From Deltaproteobacteria bacterium (GTDB taxonomy: Bacteria; Myxococcota_A; Polyangia; JAAYKL01), in contig JAKQNG010000340.1 of NCBI GenBank assembly GCA_029565915.1, forward strand, positions 1 through 50,399: a stretch of DNA of 50,399 bases, written 5' to 3'. Within the stretch, counting starts at the first letter, position 1. The number at the start of each line of letters is the position of its first letter. The notes below the pieces were generated by a model. It had not been told where the DNA came from. It saw only the letters and a list, made by a program, of their open reading frames with translations, and made no database searches. Positions 9,873 to 17,287 of the stretch are shown here, in pieces. The position numbers were made by a program, and so were the translations under genes.

Positions 9873-10619
9873 ATGAAACGGGTCGTCGACATTCTCAAGT
9901 CCAGCTGGGTGGTGTTCTGGTGGATGAGTGCCAGCTTTGTCATGTGGCTGCCCATTGCCCTGACGGGCGCGGTTTCCCGCACGGGGAAGCTGGCCTTCCA
10001 CATCTGCCGGGCCTGGGTGTGGCTGGGAAAGACCATCTGCTTTGCCACGGTACAATACGAGATCAGCCCGCAGATTGATCGCTCCCGTTCCTACATCATC
10101 GCGTCCAACCACCAGTCGCTCCTCGACATTCCCGCCCTCATGCTGATGGGCTTCCAGTTCCGGTGGGTGCTGAAGAAGGAGCTGGGGTACATTCCCCTGT
10201 TCGGATGGGCGCTCTATCTGGCGCGGCACATCTTCATCAACCGTTCATCGCCCAAGCTGGCGCTGAAGAACATGGCAATGGCCATGAAGAAGCTGCCCCC
10301 CGGCGTCAGCGTGGCCATCTTTCCCGAGGGCACCCGGGCGGACGACGGCGTCCTGCGGGAATTCAAAATCGGCGGCTTTCTGACCGCCATTGAGTCCGGC
10401 CTGCCCATCCTGCCGGTGACCATCAACGGCAGCTGGAAGCGGCTGCCCGACAAATCCTCCCTCTCGTTCGTGCCCGGCCCCATCCAGGTCATCGCCCATC
10501 CACCGGTGGAAGTTGCGGGACGCTCGAAGAAGGACATCGGCGCACTGATGGAAGAGGTGCGATCCGTTATCGCCTCCCGCCTGGACAGCAACTGGCCCTC
10601 ACCGCCTGCGCAGGGCTGA
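9873..10619 (+). CDS. plsC: 1-acyl-sn-glycerol-3-phosphate acyltransferase (PlsC family)
   Basis: Membrane-associated enzyme that transfers an acyl chain to lysophosphatidic acid in phospholipid synthesis. It has an N-terminal hydrophobic stretch (VVFWWMSASFVMWLPIAL), the catalytic NHQSLLDIP (HX4D) box, the acceptor-site FPEGTR motif, and a conserved LPILPVTINGS. I chose the internal ATG at 9873 (MKRVVDILKSS), giving 248 residues. The track's longer start adds 22 residues unlike the family and runs back into the tag promoter gap. It ends inside the 3' end of the convergent small Cys-rich gene (21 bp overlap). Confidence 0.9.
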   Translation: MKRVVDILKSSWVVFWWMSASFVMWLPIALTGAVSRTGKLAFHICRAWVWLGKTICFATVQYEISPQIDRSRSYIIASNHQSLLDIPALMLMGFQFRWVLKKELGYIPLFGWALYLARHIFINRSSPKLALKNMAMAMKKLPPGVSVAIFPEGTRADDGVLREFKIGGFLTAIESGLPILPVTINGSWKRLPDKSSLSFVPGPIQVIAHPPVEVAGRSKKDIGALMEEVRSVIASRLDSNWPSPPAQG

Positions 10620-10796
10620 TTTCTTTTTTGCTTCCAGAAGGGCCGCCTGTTCTTCCGCCATGCGGATGCGGGTTTCCACGTCCAGGGCAAAGGTGGCGGT
10701 TCCTTCCTGCACGCAGCCGGGCCGGCCGGGCACGCACAGGGTGTCCAGCATCCGGCAGCGGCCGTCGTCGTCGCGGTTGGGACAGGCGAAGGTCAT
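10599..10796 (-). CDS. Small conserved-looking Cys-rich protein
   Basis: A 65-residue protein with four cysteines in the N-terminal half (FACPNRDDDGRCRMLDTLCV followed by PGRPGCV), suggesting a small metal-binding module, and a charged helical C-terminal half (TRIRMAEEQAALLEAKKK). The cysteine spacing and composition look like a real protein rather than a shadow of plsC, which it overlaps by only 21 bp at its 3' end. It lies 6 bp downstream of the lipoprotein gene on the same strand and may be cotranscribed. The function is unknown. Confidence 0.6.
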   Translation of the reverse strand: MTFACPNRDDDGRCRMLDTLCVPGRPGCVQEGTATFALDVETRIRMAEEQAALLEAKKKSALRRR

Positions 10797-10802
10797 GGCT
10801 GA

Positions 10803-11537
10803 TTATTTAGTGCCGCCGGAGGGAATGGCAAGCGGTACAGGTTGCTTCAACTCGATGGATACGGGCGGGCTGACGGCCGCGGCTTTCCACAGGACGGGAT
10901 CAAGGAACGCCGCTTTGCAGGCCGCCGTGGTCGATGACGAATCGAAGGCGGCATCGAAGACCGGCACCCGTTCCGGCAGAATAACACCCCAGATGACATT
11001 CCACGTTCCCGGAAAGGGCGGTGTCCACATTCCGCCGCCGCAGCCGAAATCGGCGATCCGCAGCACCTGCGGCACGCCCGGCGCCAGTGTCACCGGTCGG
11101 GCGGCCATGGCCCGCTCCCCGTCATCCGTCGAGGCGAGCAGCATGCACGCGCAGGGGTGAACGATGACGTGGACCTCTCCGGTGGTGGCATGAACGAAAC
11201 GAAGCCCCATTACATCCATGTCGGCGACTGTGATCGTCTCCGGTCCGGTCTGGACCAGCTCCAGCACCAGTTCGCCATCGAGCCCCGTTTCTCCTCCCAC
11301 TCTCACGAGCCGCAAAGGACGGACGATCCGCAGGGTGGCCTGCACGGATGAAAGGGCGACAACCGGCGGCGCAGGCCCCGATTCAGCAGGTACGGGTTGC
11401 GGTTCCGTCATCGGCGATTCAACGGACGGGCCGGCACCCCGGACGACGAGAGCGCGACTCCCGTGAATCGCCGCGGATGTTCCACATCCGGAAACCAGCA
11501 TGAAGGCGGACAGAAACGACAGGCATCCGCCCCTCAT
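10803..11537 (-). CDS. Predicted lipoprotein of unknown function
   Basis: A 244-residue exported protein. The N-terminus MRGGCLSFLSAFMLVSGCGT ends in a lipobox (LVSGC), so it should be lipidated at about Cys18. A Pro/Glu-rich linker follows, then a beta-rich domain (LVLELVQTGPETITVADMDV) containing a CAC motif and a GCGGG segment. I do not recognise the family. It lies 3 bp downstream of clpP on the same strand, so it is probably cotranscribed. The nearby small Cys-rich gene follows 6 bp later. Confidence 0.75.
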   Translation of the reverse strand: MRGGCLSFLSAFMLVSGCGTSAAIHGSRALVVRGAGPSVESPMTEPQPVPAESGPAPPVVALSSVQATLRIVRPLRLVRVGGETGLDGELVLELVQTGPETITVADMDVMGLRFVHATTGEVHVIVHPCACMLLASTDDGERAMAARPVTLAPGVPQVLRIADFGCGGGMWTPPFPGTWNVIWGVILPERVPVFDAAFDSSSTTAACKAAFLDPVLWKAAAVSPPVSIELKQPVPLAIPSGGTK

Positions 11538-11540
11538 GGG

Positions 11541-12107
11541 TCAGGAGAGTTCGGACCGGTGGGCCACAATGCGGGAGATGAGGCCGAAGGACAGGGCCTC
11601 TTCCGCATTCATCCAGTTGTCCCGATCCGTCGCCTTGACGATTTCCGCCATGGGACGTCCCGATTCCGCCGCGTAGATGGCGTTGATCTTTTCCTTGGTG
11701 CGCAGCAGGTCTTTTGCCTGAATTTCGATGTCGGACGCGGGCCCGTGCATGACGCCGGAGATGAGGGGCTGATGGATGAGGAATTTGCTGTTGGGCAGGG
11801 CCAGGCGGTTTTCCTTCTTCGCACACAGGGCGATGAGGGATCCCATGCTGGCCGCCAGCCCGCACACCACGGTGATGATCTCCGGCGCGATGAACCGCGC
11901 CGTGTCGTAAACGGCAAATCCCGAGTTGATCTCGCCCCCGGGGCTGTTGATGAACAGGTAGACGGGCTTTTTCGGGTCTGCTTTTTCAAGGGCCAGCAGC
12001 TGCCGCGTCACGTCGTGGGCCAGCTCGGAATCGACCACGTCGCTCACGTGGACGATGCGGCTGTCGAACAGGGCCTGGTCGATGGGACTGAATTGAACAT
12101 CCTGCAT
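11541..12107 (-). CDS. clpP: ATP-dependent Clp protease proteolytic subunit
   Basis: Serine protease subunit that forms the ClpP tetradecamer and works with an AAA+ unfoldase. The catalytic triad is visible: Ser87 in CGLAASMGS, His112 in FLIHQPL, and Asp163 in ATDRDNWM. The oligomerisation and oxyanion region FINSPGGEINSG is intact. At 188 residues it is slightly short because the N-terminal region is compact (FDSRIVHVSDVVDSEL). A strong AGGAGG ribosome-binding site precedes the ATG. No clpX or tig is adjacent, so this could be a secondary ClpP paralogue rather than the housekeeping copy. Confidence 0.93.
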   Translation of the reverse strand: MQDVQFSPIDQALFDSRIVHVSDVVDSELAHDVTRQLLALEKADPKKPVYLFINSPGGEINSGFAVYDTARFIAPEIITVVCGLAASMGSLIALCAKKENRLALPNSKFLIHQPLISGVMHGPASDIEIQAKDLLRTKEKINAIYAAESGRPMAEIVKATDRDNWMNAEEALSFGLISRIVAHRSELS

Positions 12108-12238
12108 GAATGAATCCTCCTGGGGCGCATTATGACCTTCGCGGCCACCGGTGCCAAGTTATGAACGAACATTACGGCGCGAGATTTGTCAGATCCCGGC
12201 GCCCCCGTCCGTCGTCATTACAGACAGGAGGTGCGACC

Positions 12239-13006
12239 ATGAGAGCGGCAATGCGTTCAGCAACAGAAAATTCGTCGCGTATCGCCCTGGCGGACCTGAT
12301 GACCATGGAACAGCAGCGGGTGCTGGCGGAAGCTCGTGCAGGGGCGGCCGCCCGAAAGGCCGAAGAAGAAAAGAAGCAGCGGGCGGCGGTGGAGCGGTTG
12401 GAACGGGAACGGCGGGAGCGGGAACAGGCGCAGCAGGCCGAACGGGACAAGGAACGGGCAAGGGAACAGGCGGCCCTCGCATCCGAGCTGGCGCGCGCCC
12501 GGGCCCTGCAGCAGGTGGAACTGGAGGCCCGGCAGCGGGCACTGGAGCTGCAGGAACAGCACGAGCAGGCACTGGCCCGCATCCGCCGGGGTAACAGGAC
12601 ACCCGGATGGATGAAAGAAGCGCTGCTCGTCCTGCCGATGGCGGGCGCACTGGGAATGTTTGCAGTGTGGTCAGTCGAAAAAGGAATCCGTCTGGACAGG
12701 GAGACGGCGATGACGGCACTGCACCGGGCGCAGCTGAATGCCCGGGAGGACGACATCGCGTTGTTGCACACCCGCATCGGGGAGCTGGAAGAACAGTCGC
12801 TCCGATACAGGAACGACCTGTCCGCTCTCGAACAAGAACGCGATCAGCTGACGGTACGGCTGTCCGCACTGGAGGAGAAGAAGCCCTCCCGACCGCCCGC
12901 GGTGCGGCCGACCCCGACGCCGGCAGACGATCTGTCGGGCCTTCTCAACGACGACCCCCTGTCGGGCCTGAAGAAAAAACGGCCGGAAAAGAAGATGGAA
13001 CTCTGA
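12239..13006 (+). CDS. Coiled-coil membrane protein of unknown function
   Basis: The start at 12239 (MRAAMRSATENSS) is chosen because a near-perfect AGGAGGT precedes it; the track start lies in the clpP promoter gap. The 255-residue protein has a very long charged coiled coil rich in Glu, Arg and Ala (about residues 25-115), one membrane helix (EALLVLPMAGALGMFAVWSV), then a second leucine-zipper-like coiled coil (LLHTRIGELEEQSLRYRNDL). It ends in a Pro-rich tail with LSGLLNDDPLSGLKKKRPEK. The topology suggests a cytoplasmic and an extracytoplasmic coiled coil joined across the inner membrane. The family is not recognised. It diverges from clpP. Confidence 0.75.
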   Translation: MRAAMRSATENSSRIALADLMTMEQQRVLAEARAGAAARKAEEEKKQRAAVERLERERREREQAQQAERDKERAREQAALASELARARALQQVELEARQRALELQEQHEQALARIRRGNRTPGWMKEALLVLPMAGALGMFAVWSVEKGIRLDRETAMTALHRAQLNAREDDIALLHTRIGELEEQSLRYRNDLSALEQERDQLTVRLSALEEKKPSRPPAVRPTPTPADDLSGLLNDDPLSGLKKKRPEKKMEL

Positions 13007-13062
13007 ACTCCGGGTTGTCGGTTTTTTGATTTCCGGACCCGGCACCGGTAAAGTTTCTGTCC

Positions 13063-14229
13063 ATGAAAAGGAGCATTCGTTTCATTGTCTTTGTCGTGGT
13101 AGCCCTGGTCGCTGCCTTCTCATCTGCGGACGTGCCCGGCGCGCCGCCTCCCGGAAGTCCGTTGGCCGGCGTTTCCCTGCGGGACATGCGCAAGGGACCG
13201 GACGGATACTTTCAGCAGCTCGCGGACGGCAGACGGGTCCACTTCACGGTCATCCCCGACCTGCAGCAGTTCGCGGACGAGCTGTTTGCCGCCAATGACG
13301 TGCCGGCGGGCGCCGCAGTGGTGCTGAATTCCAGAACCGGCCGGGTGCTGGCCCTGTCCCAGTACCACGGCGAGGCATTCGCGTCGCCGGTGGACGATGT
13401 GGCCCTTGACGCGTCACCGCCGGCGGCGTCCATCTTCAAGATTGTCACCACGTCGGCGCTGCTCGAAAAGGCGGGTGTGAATCTGAATACCGAACTCTGC
13501 TATCACGGAGGAGGCAATTCCCTTCAGATGGAGAACCTGATTGACTCGCGGGAGCTGGACAGCGCCTGTCGCAGTCTGAAAAAGGCATTCGGCTTTTCCA
13601 CCAACGCGGTGTATGCGAAGCTGTCTGATCGCCATCTGCCAAGGGACGTGCTGCATCAGTACGCGGAGCGGTTCGGCTTCGGTCGGCCGCTGCCTTTTGA
13701 TGTTGCCGTTTCTCCTTCGGAAGTGGACGTGCCGGCGGAACGATTGGAAAAGGCCCGTGCTGCCGCCGGATTCTGGCACTCTCACCTCTCGCCGCTTCAC
13801 GGCGCAATGATTGCCCAGTCCATTGCCCAGGACGGTGCGATGCTGAAACCCTACATCGTCGAACGGGTAGAGGATGCGGCCGGCCGGCCCATCTATGAAG
13901 CGCAGACCGCCTACCTGGGTCGCACCGTTGAAAAGGACACAGCGCGCCTGCTGCGCGAAGCGATGACGGTCACTGTTACCGACGGCACGGCCCGCAAGGG
14001 ATTCCGCGAAGGAAATCACCCGGTGGTACCGGGCATTCAGGTGGCCGGCAAAACGGGTACGCTGAACGGGAAGAATCCCTACCGGGCCTACAGCTGGTTC
14101 GTGGGGTTGGCGCCGGCCGACAAGCCGGAGGTCGCCATCGCCGTGCTGATTGTCAATTCGCCCAAATGGCGCATCAAGTCATCCAGCGCCGCAGCCGCTA
14201 TCCTGCGCGAGTACTTCAATAAAAGGTAG
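13063..14229 (+). CDS. Penicillin-binding protein transpeptidase domain protein
   Basis: Exported D,D-transpeptidase-type enzyme acting on peptidoglycan. An N-terminal signal or anchor helix (FIVFVVVALVAAFSS) leads into a short linker and a transpeptidase domain. All three active-site motifs are visible: SIFK (Ser123, Lys126), STN (residues 179-181), and KTGT near residue 327. At 388 residues it lacks the large N-terminal pedestal domain of class B PBPs, resembling the short transpeptidases related to PbpA. It could also be a penicillin-interacting or beta-lactamase-like regulator. It ends in YFNKR with a TAG that lies directly against the insertion-element remnant. Confidence 0.88.
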   Translation: MKRSIRFIVFVVVALVAAFSSADVPGAPPPGSPLAGVSLRDMRKGPDGYFQQLADGRRVHFTVIPDLQQFADELFAANDVPAGAAVVLNSRTGRVLALSQYHGEAFASPVDDVALDASPPAASIFKIVTTSALLEKAGVNLNTELCYHGGGNSLQMENLIDSRELDSACRSLKKAFGFSTNAVYAKLSDRHLPRDVLHQYAERFGFGRPLPFDVAVSPSEVDVPAERLEKARAAAGFWHSHLSPLHGAMIAQSIAQDGAMLKPYIVERVEDAAGRPIYEAQTAYLGRTVEKDTARLLREAMTVTVTDGTARKGFREGNHPVVPGIQVAGKTGTLNGKNPYRAYSWFVGLAPADKPEVAIAVLIVNSPKWRIKSSSAAAAILREYFNKR

Positions 14230-14256
14230 TCGGGAACATCGCCGTCAACTTTTTCC

Positions 14257-14441
14257 GCCGTCGCGCACCCCTTCCGCGGTGAGGAAATCGTCGGTCTGGA
14301 GCTCGTTGGAGAAGACCAGTGGGTCATCCACCTCGGTCCTGTGGAGATCGCATTGTTGAATGACTCGCACAGAGAGATTGTCCCCTACCGGAGAATCCAA
14401 TTGACCACGAACAGAGTGTTACCAACGTCCCCGGTTGACAC
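14257..14441 (+). pseudogene. Transposase C-terminal remnant with a terminal-repeat-like sequence
   Basis: In the frame following the transpeptidase stop, 14257-14410 reads HPFRGEEIVGLELVGEDQWV and IHLGPVEIALLNDSHREIVP with no start and no upstream transposase. It resembles the extreme C-terminus of integrase-fold (IS481-like) transposases, where a strand-rich tail follows the catalytic core. Immediately after, TGTTACCAACGTCCCCGGTT (14417-14436) resembles the TGTTACCNATGTCCCCGG repeats I recall at the ends of such elements. I read this as the right end of a decayed insertion sequence. The rest of this 340-bp gap (14230-14569) holds only the promoter region of the next gene. Confidence 0.5.
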
Positions 14442-14569
14442 AACTTCTCTAAAAAATGTGCGAAAAAAGGATACGTTATCCGGGATTCCAAGTCCCCAAT
14501 GGTGTAACGTTGAATGCCTGTCTTCAATAGCGGGCATGATGATGGAACTATTTCCAGGGAGGAAAGATC

Positions 14570-15235
14570 ATGTTTTCATTCCATCCCGTGGCCATGATTC
14601 GATTTCAGATTTTTGCGGCCATCATCGTCGCAACAGGAATACCGTTTTCCGCGGAGTGTGACCCGGATGACAGCGCTGTTCACGACCGGCTGTTCCATGT
14701 GGAACTGCGGGGCGGAATTGCGCCGCCGATTGTTGCCGGCTATTGGCTTCACGCGGAAGGGGATGCCGGTATCCAGTTCAGAAAGCTGCTGGCAGCGGAT
14801 GTCCGAGTGAGCCGGGTCATGTTTTCGCTTCCTGGTCCCGGGAAGTCGGGACTGCTCGTGTCCGCCGACATGGGTGTTCTTTTTATTGCCTCGGATCGGC
14901 GCAGACACCAGAAGGGCTGGATATCGCGGGTGGGTCCCATGCTGGGATACGCCATTTTCACGGGACAGAATCTGCTGGATGAAGGAGAGGGCGAGTGTGA
15001 CATGCGCGTTCAGTATCTGACGGCCGGCCTTGTTTATAAAACAATCCACTGGTGGAATCGGTACATCGGCTTTGTGCTGGAAATTCAGGCCATGGGTGGG
15101 GTGTCATTCCATCTGTACCGGACCGTGTACTGGAAGGACGACCGGCCGCCGGACCCGTATGTGGAAATCAACCGGTTCAAATGGGCGGAAGACGGAACCT
15201 ACGGGGTCCGCGTCACCTGCGGTGTGGCGTTCTGA
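14570..15235 (+). CDS. Hypothetical exported, probably outer-membrane-associated protein
   Basis: A 221-residue protein with an N-terminal signal-like segment (FQIFAAIIVATGIPFSA) and a mature part of alternating amphipathic strands rich in aromatic residues (YIGFVLEIQAMGGVSFHLYR). It ends in a strand (GVRVTCGVAF) with a terminal phenylalanine. This is the pattern of a small outer-membrane beta-barrel, but no family is recognised. The start is supported by a GGGAGGAAAG ribosome-binding site. It sits alone between the insertion-element remnant and the convergent leuB, so recent arrival with the element is possible but unproven. Confidence 0.6.
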   Translation: MFSFHPVAMIRFQIFAAIIVATGIPFSAECDPDDSAVHDRLFHVELRGGIAPPIVAGYWLHAEGDAGIQFRKLLAADVRVSRVMFSLPGPGKSGLLVSADMGVLFIASDRRRHQKGWISRVGPMLGYAIFTGQNLLDEGEGECDMRVQYLTAGLVYKTIHWWNRYIGFVLEIQAMGGVSFHLYRTVYWKDDRPPDPYVEINRFKWAEDGTYGVRVTCGVAF

Positions 15236-15324
15236 TTCAGATAATTGTGACCGGCATTCATTCTCTGCACCGTGTTCACGGCTGGGGTGCGCGACGGCGG
15301 ATGGGCGCTGCGGACGTATCGCGT

Positions 15325-16386
15325 CTACAGGCCGTTGGCCACGAGGTCGCCCACTTCCTGCGTGGAGTACCCCATCTGGCCGGCCGCCAGGCTCTTCAAC
15401 TTGTTGGCGGTGACGTTGATGACGGACGCTTCAATCTCTTTTGCGGCAGCGGTCTCGCCCAGGGTGTCGAGCATCATCTGGCCCGCGCAGATGGCGGCCA
15501 GAGGGTTGATGACGTTCTTGCCCGTGTACTTGGGCGCCGACCCGCCGATGGGTTCAAACATGGACACGCCCTCGGGATTGATGTTGCCGCCCGCCGCGAT
15601 GCCCATGCCGCCCTGGGTGATGGCCCCCAGATCCGTGATGATGTCGCCGAACATGTTGCCCGTCACAATCACGTCAAACCATTCGGGGTTCTTCACCATC
15701 CACATGCAGGTGGCGTCCACGTGGAAGTACTCGCGCTTGATCTCCGGATAAAACTGGGCGCCCATGGCGTGGAAGGCCCTCTCCCACAGGTCGTACACGT
15801 AGGTGAGCACATTCGTCTTGCCGCACAGGGCCAGCGTGTTGTTCTTCGCGCGCTTCTTCGTGTACTCGAAGGCGTAGCGCAGGCAGCGGGACACCTGCTC
15901 GTGGCTGTATACCATGCTCTGCACCGCCACCTCGTGGGGCGTTCCCTTCATGGATACCCCGCCGATGCCCGTGTACAGGCCGCCGGTGTTTTCGCGCACC
16001 ACCACGTAATCGATGTGTTCGGGCCCTTTGTTCTTCAACGGGGTTTCTACACCGGGAAAGAGTTTCACCGGCCGAAGGTTGATGTACTGATCCAGTTCGA
16101 ACCGGAGCTTCAGCAGAATGCCCTTTTCCAGGATGCCCGGCTTCACATCCGGATGGCCGATGGCACCCAGAAAAATCGCATCGAACTGCCGCATCTCATC
16201 CGGCGCCGACGGGGGCAGCACTTCGCCGGTGCGCAGGTACCGGTCGCCGCCGAAATCGAAGTCTGTAAAATCCAGCTTGAACCCGTGCTTTGCCGCCGCG
16301 GCCTTCAGCACCTTCACACCTTCGCGGGCCACTTCCGGCCCGGTGCCGTCGCCACCGATTACTGCGATTTTGTAACTCTTTGTCAT
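15325..16386 (-). CDS. leuB: 3-isopropylmalate dehydrogenase
   Basis: NAD-dependent oxidative decarboxylation of 3-isopropylmalate in leucine synthesis. The start at 16386 (MTKSYKIAVIGGDGTGPEVA) has an AAGGGAG ribosome-binding site; the track start is 18 bp upstream. Family motifs include the N-terminal GGDGTGPE, the substrate loop YINLRPVKLFPG, VVVRENTGGLYTG, and the cofactor region FEPIGGSAPKYTGKNVINP. At 353 residues it is full length. Isocitrate or tartrate dehydrogenase are close relatives, so substrate identity rests on overall similarity. No leuA, leuC or leuD is next to it. Confidence 0.88.
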   Translation of the reverse strand: MTKSYKIAVIGGDGTGPEVAREGVKVLKAAAAKHGFKLDFTDFDFGGDRYLRTGEVLPPSAPDEMRQFDAIFLGAIGHPDVKPGILEKGILLKLRFELDQYINLRPVKLFPGVETPLKNKGPEHIDYVVVRENTGGLYTGIGGVSMKGTPHEVAVQSMVYSHEQVSRCLRYAFEYTKKRAKNNTLALCGKTNVLTYVYDLWERAFHAMGAQFYPEIKREYFHVDATCMWMVKNPEWFDVIVTGNMFGDIITDLGAITQGGMGIAAGGNINPEGVSMFEPIGGSAPKYTGKNVINPLAAICAGQMMLDTLGETAAAKEIEASVINVTANKLKSLAAGQMGYSTQEVGDLVANGL

Positions 16387-16480
16387 CTGATTGCTCCCTT
16401 GCATGTTGCGCTGGCCGCCGGTCTTCCGCGTACAGCGGAACCGGAATCAAACCGCATTTCCCATTCTTCGTAAAGCCGGA

Positions 16481-17278
16481 TCAGTCATCCGCCAGGGGGA
16501 TGTCGATGCGCTCGATGGCCTGGGCCTGCCCGGTGGCCGCATCCGCCTCCACGAGGCAGCCCTGGAAGCGGGCGCCGGCGGTAGCGGGCTTGAACGGCTC
16601 GGGCAGTCCGGTGACGAACTTCTTCATGACGGTCTCGCGGCTCATGCCGATGATCGATTCGTGGGGTCCGGTCATGCCCACGTCCGAAATGAAGGCGGTG
16701 CCCTTGGCCGTAATCTGCTCGTCCGCGGTCTGCACGTGGGTGTGGGTGCCCGCCAGCAGGGTCACCCGGCCGTCCAGGTGGCTGGCCAGGGCGCGCTTTT
16801 CGCTGGTGGCCTCCGCGTGGAAATCCACCATGATCAGCCTCACGCCCGCCATCTGCCGCAGGGCGTTGTCGACGGCCGCAAACGGATTGTCCGGATTCAC
16901 GTCCATGAACACCTGCCCCGACACGTTGATGACCCCCACCCGCAGCTCGCTGTCCGTCTCGAACACGCCGAAACCGCGGCCGGGCTGGGTGGAAATGTAG
17001 TTGCAGGGGCGCAGCAGGGCCGGATGATTCTGGATGTAGGGCCGGATTTCCTTCTGCCGCCAGATGTGGTTGCCCGAGGTGATGACGTTCACGCCCTGAT
17101 CAAACAGGTCGTCCGCCAGCTCCGGCGTAATGCCCACGCCCCCAGCGATGTTTTCGCCGTTGGCCACCACAAAATCGATGCGGCGCTCCCGGATCAGCTT
17201 TTTCAGCACCCGGTGAACGGCAGAACGCCCCGTCTTTGCAAAGACGTCGCCGATCATGAGCAGTCGAACGGGTGACAT
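16481..17278 (-). CDS. ymdB: YmdB-family metallophosphoesterase (2',3'-cyclic nucleotide phosphodiesterase type)
   Basis: TIGR00282-type calcineurin-like phosphoesterase. Metal-binding motifs are visible in order: MIGDVFAKTGR, VANGENIAGG, TSGNHIW, DFHAEATSEK, and GTHTHVQTAD. At 265 residues it has the usual length. It follows rny with a 9-bp gap; in Bacillus, YmdB and RNase Y are neighbouring genes with linked effects on RNA and cell fate, so the arrangement here supports a shared role. leuB lies downstream on the same strand after 94 bp. Confidence 0.93.
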   Translation of the reverse strand: MSPVRLLMIGDVFAKTGRSAVHRVLKKLIRERRIDFVVANGENIAGGVGITPELADDLFDQGVNVITSGNHIWRQKEIRPYIQNHPALLRPCNYISTQPGRGFGVFETDSELRVGVINVSGQVFMDVNPDNPFAAVDNALRQMAGVRLIMVDFHAEATSEKRALASHLDGRVTLLAGTHTHVQTADEQITAKGTAFISDVGMTGPHESIIGMSRETVMKKFVTGLPEPFKPATAGARFQGCLVEADAATGQAQAIERIDIPLADD

Positions 17279-17287
17279 GACGTTTGC

